A stretch of DNA of 18,697 nucleotides, from contig JAAEPW010000957.1 in assembly GCA_024232355.1 (NCBI GenBank), positions 1 to 18,697 on the forward strand. The letters run 5' to 3'. The notes under the pieces were generated by a model that saw only the letters and a list, made by a program, of their open reading frames with translations, searched no databases and was not told the DNA's origin. Origin of the DNA: Chloroflexota bacterium. Its GTDB lineage: Bacteria > Chloroflexota > Anaerolineae > B4-G1. Each line of letters opens with the position of its first letter. Within the stretch, counting starts at the first letter, position 1. Both the position numbers and the translations under genes were made by a program. Below, in pieces: positions 7,987 through 15,884 of this stretch.

Positions 7987-8068
7987 GGGATGAAAATGCA
8001 GCCGAGCTTTCCATAGCGCGTTGAGTTTGCCAAGTGCGCGACTTGTTGTGACGGAAACTTGGCTGCAT
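7987..8068. repeat. Paired-hairpin repeat, copy 1
   Basis: This intergenic element shares with 18577-18644 a GGGAT start, ATG(C/T)AGCCG, GCTTTCCATAGCGCG, a GGAAAC core on the far side, and a GCCCC..TTTTT tail. Outer arms ATGCAGCC (7996-8003) and GGCTGCAT (8061-8068) pair perfectly. Inside are a left hairpin, CGAGCT-TTCCAT-AGCGCG with one mismatch, and a right hairpin, GCCAAGT/ACTTGGC, whose loop is enlarged to about 21 nt compared with copy 2. It lies between the cheY terminator and the pirin pseudogene. I infer a REP- or MITE-like family; function is unknown. Confidence 0.75.
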
Positions 8069-8113
8069 TGCCCCGATTTTTATCAAAGTCACAAAAAGAA
8101 TAAAGAGGTCAAA

Positions 8114-8716
8114 ATGAACCAAAAGGATAGCAGTTCAAAGTTGAGAAAGATGCAGCGCATCATCGAGCCATAGGTTGTCTCTGATGGCGCGAGCGTGCGG
8201 TTAAGGCAAAGTATCGCCTCGCAAACGTTGAATTACCTAGACCAGTCCGGTCGGACAACTCGAACGATCATGTCGCGGGTTGTCCGATGCACCCGCACCG
8301 GGACATCGAGACGGTGACCTATATGCTCGCTGCTGTGATCCTTCACCAAGACAGCATTGGGAATCCGGCACTATCCAGGCGGGCGATGTGCAGTGGATGA
8401 CGGCGGGACCCGGTGACCGACATTGTGGTCAATCCGATGTATTTGGACGTCTCGATCTCGTCCAATGGTGTGTTCGTCCAGCCGGTTGAACGAGGGCACG
8501 TGGCCTTTGACTATGTTTTTGAGGGGGAAGGCGAATTTGGCGTTGTGGATTAGGAGGATGGGGAGCGAGTTGCACACCTCAAACTGGCCGTTTTTGATGA
8601 CAGTGATCACATTGAGGTACGCGCAACGAATTGCCCGGCCCGGGTCTTTTGTGATGAACACACGGGAAGGAAATCAGCAGGCGCTTCAAGATCTGCGGGA
8701 AGGGACGTTTGTGTAA
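8114..8716 (+). pseudogene. Decayed pirin family gene
   Basis: Fragments of a pirin (cupin-type metalloprotein) are readable in order but in all three frames. The start MNQKDSSSKLRKMQRIIEP is followed by an in-frame TAG at 8171, then VVSDGASVRLRQSIASQTLNYLD. After a frame change comes CPMHPHRDIETVTYML (about 8281-8330), which keeps the His-x-His metal ligands. After another comes SGTIQAGDVQWMTAGPG. The next fragment is PMYLDVSISS through YVFEGEGEFGVVD, then TAG at 8551 and EDGERVAHLKLAVFDD. The last is GSFVMNTREGNQQALQDL to the stop at 8716. The segment with the second His/Glu ligand pair (usually HSEM) is deleted, as is part of the C-terminal region. AAAGAGG at 8102-8108 would have been the ribosome binding site. 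The intact ancestor would have been near 280-300 residues. Confidence 0.92.
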
Positions 8717-8783
8717 GCACACGGATTTTCAGGATTCGTGGATTCAGGCATTCGGCAAGCTACAACTTTTTCTCCAATCCAAG

Positions 8784-8824
8784 ACAGCAGCCTCAATCGT
8801 CAAGGGGGCTGCTGTTTTCTGTTT
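8784..8824 (+). terminator. Rho-independent terminator after the pirin pseudogene
   Basis: ACAGCAGCC (8784-8792) pairs with GGCTGCTGT (8807-8815), followed by TTTCTGTTT. The 14-nt loop can pair slightly further. It survives although the gene it served is dead, and it insulates the downstream promoter at 8842. Confidence 0.85.
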
Positions 8825-8841
8825 GACGTTCGTGTTCCAAC

Positions 8842-8870
8842 TTGCGCAGACAGACAGAGCAGGATAGAAT
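8842..8870 (+). promoter_or_regulatory. Sigma-70-like promoter for the radical SAM gene
   Basis: TTGCGC (8842-8847) and TAGAAT (8865-8870) are separated by exactly 17 bp. Transcription would start near 8876-8878, only 2-4 nt before the ATG at 8880. That leaves no room for a ribosome binding site, so the mRNA would be leaderless or nearly so. Confidence 0.55.
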
Positions 8871-8879
8871 TGTAGATGT

Positions 8880-11387
8880 ATGAACTGGCTAAACCGCCGC
8901 AGACGGGCCCAAGCATTTCTCCCTTGCGATAATCCCACGTTCAAGAACCCTGATTTCGAGACCGCTTCCTACCGGGTTCTGATCGTGAGGCTATCTCCTT
9001 TTCGGGATGTGGACCGCTCCCTGCCTCATCTATTTCTCTTTCACGAGGTGCGGCAAGCGTTGCCGGATGCGTTCGTCGATATGGCGTTTTTTCCCTCGGC
9101 CAGCGAAAGAAAATTGCTAGAGCGGGCAGATGCCCCCGCCCTCATCGGCACCCAGTCGCTGCGCCTGGCCGAGGATTTTGACCTGGTGCTGATCTCGAAC
9201 GCCTACACCCTGGAACTGATCAACCTGCCTTATCTGCTGATTCATTCCAATATACCGCTCTTTGCCAGCCAACGGCGACTTCAGAAAGCCAAAGCCGAAT
9301 GGCCGATCATCATTCTCGGTGGGTCGAACGCGATGGCGGCGCAGTCTATCGTCCGCGCGGATGGCGATAGTTTAGTGGACGGTATCTTTTTTGGGGAAGG
9401 TGAAGGGTGGGTAGGTAGCCTGGTTTCTCTTTTGTCGCAGAATCGGCAAAAGGACAAGCGACAGGTGATGGAACAGATCACTGAAAAGACGCCCGGCCTT
9501 TGGGTCGCGGGATCACTGTGTCCCACCCAAAAGGCTGTTCTTCACACGCCGGAAGCGACGTTCTTGCCGACCGAGTACCCCATCCTCAACAGCCCCGAGG
9601 CGCACACGGCCAGCCTTCAGATCAATTACGGCTGCCCGGCGTTCTGCTCTTTTTGTTTCGAGGGCTACGACCGCAAGCCGTATCGCGAACTTGCCCTCCC
9701 CGACGTTCTCGCAGCCGCTCGCCAGATCAAGGGCGCGCAGGGAGTCGAGGAACTGAACCTGTACAGCTTTAACTTTAACACGCACCAAGACGTCCTACCG
9801 ATGGTCCTGGAACTGCACAAGCTTTTTGACCGGGTGAGTTTCAAGAGCCAGCGGGTAGACATTCTGCGGCACACGCCGGGCCTGCTGGCGGCGGAGGTCG
9901 AGGCGGACAAGCGCGAGTTTACACTGGGCATCGAGGGGATCAGCGATCGCCTGCGAGCGTGGATGCACAAGAGCCTGCCCACGGACGACGTCACCGCTTT
10001 GCTGGACCGGATATTCGGGCTCAAAGTGCGGCGGGTCAAGTTGTTTTACATCCTGACCGGTCACGAGACCGACGAGGACATTGACGAGTTTCGCCAATTC
10101 TTGCAATGGCTCAAGGAAGCCCGCCGTCGCTCTCAGAACCGGCGTTTGCGGGTGGTCTTTAGCTTTGGCTTGCTGATTCGGATGCCGTTTACGCCGCTGC
10201 GGTACGACCGGCTCTTTCTCGACGAGCAGGAATGGAAACCATTGATCGGACGGATCAAATCAGCTTGCGAGACGAACGGGTTCGAGTTTCGGCTGGCCTT
10301 TGATTGGGCGGACTATTGCGTCAGCCAGGTGCTGGCGATGGGTGGGCATTGGCTGGTGGAGCCGATCGTGATGTTGGCTCGGGAAGGATATTGTTTCGAT
10401 ACCGCGATGCCGCCACAATATTGGGACAAACTCAAAGGGTGGATGGAAGAAGCGGGACATTGGAACGATGCTTTTCTGGGTGAAAAAGAACCCGACTATC
10501 CCTTTGCGCTCGAGTTCGTCGAGTCGAATATCTCTGGCGAGTTTTTGTACTGCCAGTACCAAGAGGCCCAGTCTGGTGTGGATAGCGGCTACTGTCTGGG
10601 GAATGACAAGCAGCCCGGTCGCTGTTTGGGATGTGAAGCCTGTGTGGATCAGGAACAGAGGCGGTCAATCACACATCATCAAATCCGCCAGCCGGAGCGC
10701 AGTGCGTTCCAAGTGCAACTGCGAGAGGTGATGGCTCGCAAGCGACGGCTGCAACCGGTCTATTTCCGGCTGCGGTTGGAGCCGTGGTTGGCCGGGCTTT
10801 TGCCCGAATATCTCAACGCTTTTGTTTTTCAAGAGTTTCTTGTACAATATCCCAAGTTGGTGGATAATCTGCTGTCTGTGCGAGAGAGTTTGTTCACGCT
10901 TCGCCCCAGCAAGCATCGATTCCCCTCTGTGAGCGGCGAGACGATTTTTGCCCTGAAAGCTTGGAATGTCCGGGCACTAGAAACCGGGTTTTTCTACAAG
11001 CAAAGCGACGAAATCCCAGTTTCTGGATTCGAGATCATAGATTTGGCCGATGGTTTCACGCCCGGCGTATTTAACAAGCTGCACCTGGACGTACATTTGC
11101 CCGCTCATCTTTTTCCCGAACCACGCATCCGGCTGGAAGAGTACCTGCGCGGCGCATACGTGCGCTATTCCCTGCGGCGGGATGGCGCTCGCTATCGTTT
11201 TGAGATACCTTCCAAAGCGCTCAAAAAAAAGGTTGTTTTCGGTGGCTTTTTCGAGACTCGCGAGAACGAATTTTTTGCCAGCCTGGACGTGGGATTCAAG
11301 TTCGACTTTATGGCGTTCTTGCAGACATTTGGCAAGAAAGGACTGCATCACCGCGCGCGGGCGTGCGTCTCAGAGATCGAGTGGTAG
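8880..11387 (+). CDS. B12-binding-type radical SAM protein with C-terminal Cys cluster
   Basis: This 835-residue protein has a cobalamin-binding-like Rossmann domain at about 30-185 (YRVLIVRLSPF, DFDLVLISNAYTLE, PIIILGGSNA, GEGEG). A radical SAM core follows, with the 4Fe-4S motif CPAFCSFC (Cys252, 256, 259) after SLQINYGC. The core continues through LNLYSFNFNTH, RVDILRHTPG and FTLGIEGISDRLR to about 480. A second Cys cluster follows in YCLGNDKQPGRCLGCEACVD (Cys572, 582, 585, 588), which may bind an auxiliary cluster or zinc. The C-terminal 250 residues are of unknown fold. Such enzymes often catalyse methylation or rearrangement; the substrate here is unknown. ATG 8880 has no Shine-Dalgarno sequence but lies just after a promoter. 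The zinc-ribbon gene follows 21 nt downstream, probably in the same transcript. Confidence 0.88.
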   Translation: MNWLNRRRRAQAFLPCDNPTFKNPDFETASYRVLIVRLSPFRDVDRSLPHLFLFHEVRQALPDAFVDMAFFPSASERKLLERADAPALIGTQSLRLAEDFDLVLISNAYTLELINLPYLLIHSNIPLFASQRRLQKAKAEWPIIILGGSNAMAAQSIVRADGDSLVDGIFFGEGEGWVGSLVSLLSQNRQKDKRQVMEQITEKTPGLWVAGSLCPTQKAVLHTPEATFLPTEYPILNSPEAHTASLQINYGCPAFCSFCFEGYDRKPYRELALPDVLAAARQIKGAQGVEELNLYSFNFNTHQDVLPMVLELHKLFDRVSFKSQRVDILRHTPGLLAAEVEADKREFTLGIEGISDRLRAWMHKSLPTDDVTALLDRIFGLKVRRVKLFYILTGHETDEDIDEFRQFLQWLKEARRRSQNRRLRVVFSFGLLIRMPFTPLRYDRLFLDEQEWKPLIGRIKSACETNGFEFRLAFDWADYCVSQVLAMGGHWLVEPIVMLAREGYCFDTAMPPQYWDKLKGWMEEAGHWNDAFLGEKEPDYPFALEFVESNISGEFLYCQYQEAQSGVDSGYCLGNDKQPGRCLGCEACVDQEQRRSITHHQIRQPERSAFQVQLREVMARKRRLQPVYFRLRLEPWLAGLLPEYLNAFVFQEFLVQYPKLVDNLLSVRESLFTLRPSKHRFPSVSGETIFALKAWNVRALETGFFYKQSDEIPVSGFEIIDLADGFTPGVFNKLHLDVHLPAHLFPEPRIRLEEYLRGAYVRYSLRRDGARYRFEIPSKALKKKVVFGGFFETRENEFFASLDVGFKFDFMAFLQTFGKKGLHHRARACVSEIEW

Positions 11388-11408
11388 CAAATATTCAGGA
11401 GAATTGAC

Positions 11409-11666
11409 GTGGGGAAAGGTCGAGTCATCAAGGTAGAGTGCCGGTGCGGCAAGCTCTTGTTCAAGTATTTCAAGGGTGGGCGGGGTCGTCTCATAAAGTG
11501 CTTTTTTACCGAGATCAGGAAAGATCACGTGGGGATTTCTGGCTGCCCGACGGACGCTCGCCCGACCTGTCCGGGCTGTGGGAAAGAGATCGGCATCATA
11601 CGGCTGGTGCGGGGGCGTCCGGCGCTCAAGATCAACCAAGGCACGGTGAAGGAGACGCGGACTTAG
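11409..11666 (+). CDS. Small zinc-ribbon-like protein
   Basis: This 85-residue protein has six cysteines: Cys11 and Cys13 in ECRCGK, Cys31, Cys46, and Cys54 and Cys57 in PTCPGCGKEIG. CxCG paired with CPxCG fits a zinc ribbon. The rest is basic and highly patterned, with LFKYFKGGRGRLIKCF in the middle and GRPALKINQGTVKETRT at the end, which gives the impression of a conserved family. I do not know its function. It starts with GTG at 11409, with AGGAGA (11397-11402) 7 nt upstream, and follows the radical SAM gene by 21 nt. Co-transcription with that gene is likely, so it may act with the enzyme or bind RNA or a partner protein. Confidence 0.8.
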   Translation: MGKGRVIKVECRCGKLLFKYFKGGRGRLIKCFFTEIRKDHVGISGCPTDARPTCPGCGKEIGIIRLVRGRPALKINQGTVKETRT

Positions 11667-11682
11667 TTTTTGCAGTTGAACA

Positions 11683-11826
11683 ACCTACCTCGCCGGGAGC
11701 TGAACCGCCCGGCTAACAGCTTTGGATGCATAGCATCCGCACCCTCCTTCGGAGGCTAAAAAGAGCCCGCGAGGCAGGGTTATGCTCTGAGCCTGGCGGT
11801 TTAGCGCCCGGCGGGAGTGACCTACC
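11683..11826. repeat. Cloverleaf-like structured element, possibly MITE or leader RNA
   Basis: A 23-bp imperfect inverted repeat (11691-11713 with 11791-11813, 20 of 23 positions complementary) encloses three further hairpins. They are GGATGC-ATA-GCATCC (11724-11738), CCTCC-TTC-GGAGG (11743-11755) and AGAGC/GCTCT (11762-11788, 17-nt loop). ACCTACC occurs on both sides, at 11683-11689 and 11820-11826, and could be a target-site duplication, although the gaps to the inverted repeat are unequal (1 and 6 nt). It lies in the 188-nt gap ahead of the ABC exporter operon, so it could be an inserted miniature element, a cis-acting leader RNA, or both. Confidence 0.65.
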
Positions 11827-11854
11827 GCAAAAGTCGATCCAGAGGAGACGATCT

Positions 11855-13600
11855 ATGAACATTCCATTCAAACGATACTGGGACCTGCTCGGCCCATACC
11901 TGATGCTCCAAAAAGGACGCTTTACCCTGCTGACCGTTCTGCTCCTGTCCAGCATCTGCTTGCAGGTTTTTAACCCGCAAATCATGCGCGACTTTTTAGA
12001 TGCGGCAATGGCGGGCGAGAGCGTTGGCAAGCTGGCGGTCACGGCGCTGGTCTTCATTGGGATCGCCGTGTTCCAACAAGTGGTCGGCGTCAGCGCGACC
12101 TACGTTGGCGAGAATGTCGCCTGGACTGCCACCAACGCGCTGCGTGCCGGGCTGGCCCGACACTGCCTCACCCTGGACATGAGCTTTCACAACAATACCA
12201 GCCCCGGCGAGTTGATCGAGCGCATCGATGGCGACGTGACGGAACTGTCGAATTTTTTCTCCCAAATGGTCGTGCGCGTGATCGGCAACCTGGTGCTGCT
12301 GGCCGGGGTTTTGGTCGCGTTTTTCTTTGAAGGGTGGCTCATCGGCGTTGCGTTCACCGTCTTTGCGACCATTACGTTGTTCGCGCTGAACCGGGTCCGT
12401 GGCCTGGCCATACCCCATCAAAAAGCGCTCCGTGAGGCCATAGCGAACCTGTTCGGCTACCTGGAAGAACGATTGGCCGGAACCGAGGACATTCGTTCCA
12501 GCGGCGCGGTCGATTTTGTGCTTCTTGGGCTGTACAAACTGTCGCAGGTGATCCTGGGACACTGGCGCAAGGCGTGGCGCATGTTTGTGGTGGTGCGCTT
12601 TACGGGCGGTATGATGCACACGATGGGGAACGTGATGGCGATGGTGGCCAGTTTTTTGCTCTTTAACGACGGCACGATCACCATCGGCACCGCCTATCTC
12701 CTCGTCCACTATACCAACATCCTGGGCCGACCGATCCGCGAGTTGACCCAACAGATCGAGACCCTGCAAAACATCGGGGCGGCCATCGAGCGCTTGTCCG
12801 ACCTGCGCAGCATCGAGCGAAAGATCGAGGATGGTCCCGGGGCGAATTTGCCCGGCGGCCCGTTGTCGCTGGCGTTCGACGAGGTCTCTTTTGCTTACGT
12901 GGAGGACGAACTCGTGTTGGAGAACCTGGTCTTTAACCTGGAACCGGGCCAAGTGCTGGGCCTGTTGGGACGGACCGGCAGCGGCAAGACGACCCTGGCC
13001 CGGCTGCTGTTCCGCTTGTACGATCCAACGGTCGGGCAGATCGCGCTGGGCGGCGTCGACATCCGCCAGCCCAAGCTGGTCGATTTGAGGGAGCGCGTCG
13101 CCATCGTGACGCAAGATGTGCAATTGTTCCAGGCTAGCGTACGCGACAATTTGACGTTCTTTGACCGGCGCATTCCCGATGAGCAGATTCGGGCCGTGAT
13201 TGACGAGCTAGAATTGGCGGAATGGTATCAAACGCTGCCCGATGGGCTAGACACCAAGCTCGAAACGGGCGGGCGCAGCCTCTCGGCTGGCGAGGCACAG
13301 TTATTGGCGTTCACGCGCGTCTTTTTGCGTGACCCCGGCCTCGTCATCCTGGACGAGGCCTCGTCGAGGCTCGACCCGGCCACGGAGCAACGCATTGAGC
13401 GCGCCGTCGACAAACTGCTGCAAGACCGGACCGCTATCGTCATCGCCCACCGGCTGGGCACCGTCCAACGGGCCGACGATATCATGATCTTGGACGGAGG
13501 GCGTGTGATCGAACGCGGCGCGCGCGAACGGCTCGCGGGCGATCCCACGTCCCGTTTCTACAACCTGCTCCAGACGGGGTTAGAGGAGGTGTTGGCATGA
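11855..13600 (+). CDS. ABC exporter half-transporter 1 (catalytic Walker B, odd signature)
   Basis: This 581-residue type IV (exporter-fold) half-transporter has an N-terminal six-helix membrane domain (about 20-325) and a C-terminal ATPase domain (about 345-581). Visible motifs are Walker [10 protein letters not shown] (from 372, Lys378), Q-loop VTQDVQLF, signature LSAGE (476-480) in place of LSGGQ, Walker [10 protein letters not shown] (Asp500, catalytic Glu501) and the H-loop His532 in IAHRLG. I chose ATG 11855 because AGGAG (11843-11847) lies 7 nt upstream. The frame stays open back to 11726, but that stretch is the structured element. The stop overlaps the next start (ATGA), so the pair is co-translated and should form a heterodimer. 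Neighbours do not reveal the substrate. Confidence 0.93.
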   Translation: MNIPFKRYWDLLGPYLMLQKGRFTLLTVLLLSSICLQVFNPQIMRDFLDAAMAGESVGKLAVTALVFIGIAVFQQVVGVSATYVGENVAWTATNALRAGLARHCLTLDMSFHNNTSPGELIERIDGDVTELSNFFSQMVVRVIGNLVLLAGVLVAFFFEGWLIGVAFTVFATITLFALNRVRGLAIPHQKALREAIANLFGYLEERLAGTEDIRSSGAVDFVLLGLYKLSQVILGHWRKAWRMFVVVRFTGGMMHTMGNVMAMVASFLLFNDGTITIGTAYLLVHYTNILGRPIRELTQQIETLQNIGAAIERLSDLRSIERKIEDGPGANLPGGPLSLAFDEVSFAYVEDELVLENLVFNLEPGQVLGLLGRTGSGKTTLARLLFRLYDPTVGQIALGGVDIRQPKLVDLRERVAIVTQDVQLFQASVRDNLTFFDRRIPDEQIRAVIDELELAEWYQTLPDGLDTKLETGGRSLSAGEAQLLAFTRVFLRDPGLVILDEASSRLDPATEQRIERAVDKLLQDRTAIVIAHRLGTVQRADDIMILDGGRVIERGARERLAGDPTSRFYNLLQTGLEEVLA

Positions 13601-15516
13601 CGACCACTCGAAAAGTTGAGAGTTTACCCACCTGGAAAGTCATTTCTGAGATCATTCGCTACCGGCTCCGGCTGTGGCTGATCAACCTGATGGCCATGAT
13701 GGTGCTCATATTTTTCTGGCAGTTCCCGGCTGTGGTCATGCGCGAGTTTTTCGATCTGCTCACGGGCGAGGCGCAGCTCGGGCTGAACGTCTGGTCGGTG
13801 GCCGTCCTGCTCTTTGCGTGCGAGCTGGGGCGCGTCCTCGGCATCTACGGCCTGACCAACACCAACGTGCCATTTTTTATGAACACGATGACGCTGATTC
13901 GAAAGAACCTGCTGACACACATCCTCAAACGCCCCGGCGCGTCGGCCCTGCCCGACTCGCCCGGTGAGGCCATCAGCCGCTTTCGGGGCGACGTGTTCGA
14001 GATATCGCTGTTCGCCCTGTGGATCAACGACATTCTGGGAATGATCGCTTTTGGTGTGGTCGCCGTGATCCTGATGGTGAGCATCAACTCCTCCATCGCG
14101 CTGCTGGCGGTCTTGCCCTTTATCATCGTCGGCGTCATCGCCAACACGGCCACCAAGCGCATCGAGCAATACCGCCGGGCCAGCCGCAAAGCTACGGGCC
14201 GGGTGACGGGTTTCATCGGCGAGTTCTTTGGCGCGGTGCAGGCGGTCAAGGTAGCGACGGCGGAGGATGGTGTGTTGGCGCGCTTTAACGAACTCAACGA
14301 CGAGCGGCGCAAGCTCTCGCTCAAGGACCGGCTGTTCAACGAGGTCCTACACTCGCTCTTTCGGAACGCCGTCAACCTGGGCACCGGCGTGATCCTCATC
14401 CTGGCGGGCCAGGCGATGCGGGACGGTTCCTTTACGGTGGGCGACTTTGCGTTGTTCGTCTTTTGCCTGGAGGGGATCAGCGAGCTGACCACGTTCTCTG
14501 GCCTGCTGGTGGCGCGGTACAAGCAGATCGGCGTATCGGTGGAGCGGATGGGGCGTCTGATGGAAGGTGCGTCTCCTGAGGCGCTGGTCGAGTTCAGCCC
14601 GGTCTACCTGGACGACGAGTTCCCTGACGTGGTCTATCCGGCCAAAACCGACGCGCACCGCCTGCACACCCTCGACGCCGCGAACCTGTCCTACCACTTT
14701 TCTGGCACCGACAGCGGCATCGAAGATGTCAACCTGCACATGGAGCGGGGCACATTCACCGTGATCACGGGGCGCGTCGGGTCGGGCAAGACGACGCTGC
14801 TGCGGGTGCTGCTCGGCCTGCTGCCGATGGACGAGGGCGAGATCCGTTGGAACGACGAGCGCGTGGAGCAGCCCGACACGTTCTTCGTGCCGCCGCGCAG
14901 CGCCTACACCGGGCAGGTGCCGCGCCTCTTTAGCGACTCGCTGCGAGACAATATCCTGATGGGCCTATCCCAGGACGACGACGCGATTGCGCAGGCGATT
15001 CGGTTGGCCGTGATGGAGTACGACCTCGGCGAGCTCGAAGACGGCCTGGAGACGATGGTCGGTCCCAAGGGCGTCAAGCTCTCCGGCGGGCAGATTCAGC
15101 GCACCGCCGCGGCGCGCATGTTCGTGCGCGGGCCGGAACTCTTGGTCTTTGACGATCTCTCCAGCGCGCTGGACGTCGAGACGGAGCGTACGCTCTGGGA
15201 GCGGGTCTTTGAGCAATCGGACGTGACGTGCCTGGTCGTGTCGCACCGCAAAGCCGCGCTGCGCCGCGCCGATCACATCATCGTGCTAAAGGATGGGCGG
15301 GTCGAGGCGGAAGGTCAGTTGGATGACCTGTTGGAGACCTGCGAGGAGATGCAGCGCCTCTGGCACGGTGACCTGGCTCCCACGCGGCTGGTGCGCGAGC
15401 CCGGCGCGTTGGACCTGCTGCTCGAACGCACGTTGAGCCAGACGGTGGATGAAGCACTCGACCTGTCGCTGGATCAATCCCTGGAGATGGCGCTTGACCA
15501 GGCGTTTGAGATGTAA
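13597..15516 (+). CDS. ABC exporter half-transporter 2 (degenerate Walker B)
   Basis: This 639-residue exporter half-transporter has a membrane domain at about 20-320 and an ATPase domain at about 365-590. Motifs are Walker [10 protein letters not shown] (392-400, Lys398), Q-loop [11 protein letters not shown], a canonical signature LSGGQ (495-499), Walker [10 protein letters not shown] with Asp520 in place of the catalytic Glu, and H-loop His550 in VSHRKA. The change at Asp520 pairs with the odd signature of the upstream protein to make one degenerate ATP site. A C-terminal tail of about 35 residues (605-639) alternates Leu with Asp/Glu (for example [18 protein letters not shown]) and is not part of the usual exporter fold. 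It starts at the ATGA overlap. Confidence 0.93.
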   Translation: MTTTRKVESLPTWKVISEIIRYRLRLWLINLMAMMVLIFFWQFPAVVMREFFDLLTGEAQLGLNVWSVAVLLFACELGRVLGIYGLTNTNVPFFMNTMTLIRKNLLTHILKRPGASALPDSPGEAISRFRGDVFEISLFALWINDILGMIAFGVVAVILMVSINSSIALLAVLPFIIVGVIANTATKRIEQYRRASRKATGRVTGFIGEFFGAVQAVKVATAEDGVLARFNELNDERRKLSLKDRLFNEVLHSLFRNAVNLGTGVILILAGQAMRDGSFTVGDFALFVFCLEGISELTTFSGLLVARYKQIGVSVERMGRLMEGASPEALVEFSPVYLDDEFPDVVYPAKTDAHRLHTLDAANLSYHFSGTDSGIEDVNLHMERGTFTVITGRVGSGKTTLLRVLLGLLPMDEGEIRWNDERVEQPDTFFVPPRSAYTGQVPRLFSDSLRDNILMGLSQDDDAIAQAIRLAVMEYDLGELEDGLETMVGPKGVKLSGGQIQRTAAARMFVRGPELLVFDDLSSALDVETERTLWERVFEQSDVTCLVVSHRKAALRRADHIIVLKDGRVEAEGQLDDLLETCEEMQRLWHGDLAPTRLVREPGALDLLLERTLSQTVDEALDLSLDQSLEMALDQAFEM

Positions 15517-15537
15517 TAGGTTGAGGGGGATTTGTAG

Positions 15538-15801
15538 ATGGGAAATGGTTTTGAACGAAAGGGTCAATCAACAGATTTTGAAATTGATTCACTTGAACGT
15601 GAGCTTTCGTTTCTTGCTTATACTTGGCGAGGATTACATTCCCAGGAGGCTGAGAAAGCGGTAGAGATTGTGAGCAAGTATCACATAGTGTTCGCCAAAC
15701 TCTGGGACCTTGGCTGGGACGGAGAAGGGTTATTACCAGACTCGGAATTACCCAACGACTTGATGCCAAGTTACTACCTCGAAAAGTGGAAGATCAAGTA
15801 A
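15538..15801 (+). CDS. Small AT-rich protein of unknown function
   Basis: This 87-residue ORF starts 21 nt after the ABC pair with GAGGGGGA (15523-15530) 7 nt before the ATG. I do not recognise the family. No signal peptide, membrane segment or Cys motif is visible. The protein is mildly acidic, with a helical middle (SLERELSFLAYTWRGL, EAEKAVEIVSKYHIVFAKLW) and a C-terminal ELPNDLMPSYYLEKW. Its codons are clearly AT-richer than the GC-rich ABC genes just before it, which suggests a different history. The placement suggests co-transcription with the exporter. It could be an accessory, regulatory or immunity-type protein, but nothing in the sequence decides this. Confidence 0.65.
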   Translation: MGNGFERKGQSTDFEIDSLERELSFLAYTWRGLHSQEAEKAVEIVSKYHIVFAKLWDLGWDGEGLLPDSELPNDLMPSYYLEKWKIK

Positions 15802-15812
15802 AATCTCTATCT

Positions 15813-15854
15813 TGGGATGGGCGAATTTAAGACTTCCGAAGTCTGGTCGTCCCA
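15813..15854. terminator. Candidate bidirectional terminator between convergent genes
   Basis: AGACTT (15830-15835) and AAGTCT (15839-15844) form a perfect stem around CCG, and an outer TGGGA (15813-15817) can pair with TCCCA (15850-15854). The structure lies in the 83-nt gap between convergent genes. No strong T-run is present on either strand, so termination is plausible but not shown. Confidence 0.4.
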
Positions 15855-15884
15855 GCCAATTCATCCTACTCTCAAAGCTGAACC

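Noticed and set aside
8721..8757. Short GGATTC-like microrepeats after the pirin pseudogene
   Set aside because: Degenerate 8-9 bp units, too few and too variable to call a repeat array.
11683..11826. tRNA or known riboswitch
   Set aside because: The closing stem is 23 bp and there is no tRNA-like T-arm sequence or CCA end; no named riboswitch core could be matched by eye.
11726..11854. N-terminal extension of ABC half-transporter 1
   Set aside because: The extension is read from the hairpins of the structured element, is Arg-rich and unlike exporters. ATG 11855 has a well-placed AGGAG.
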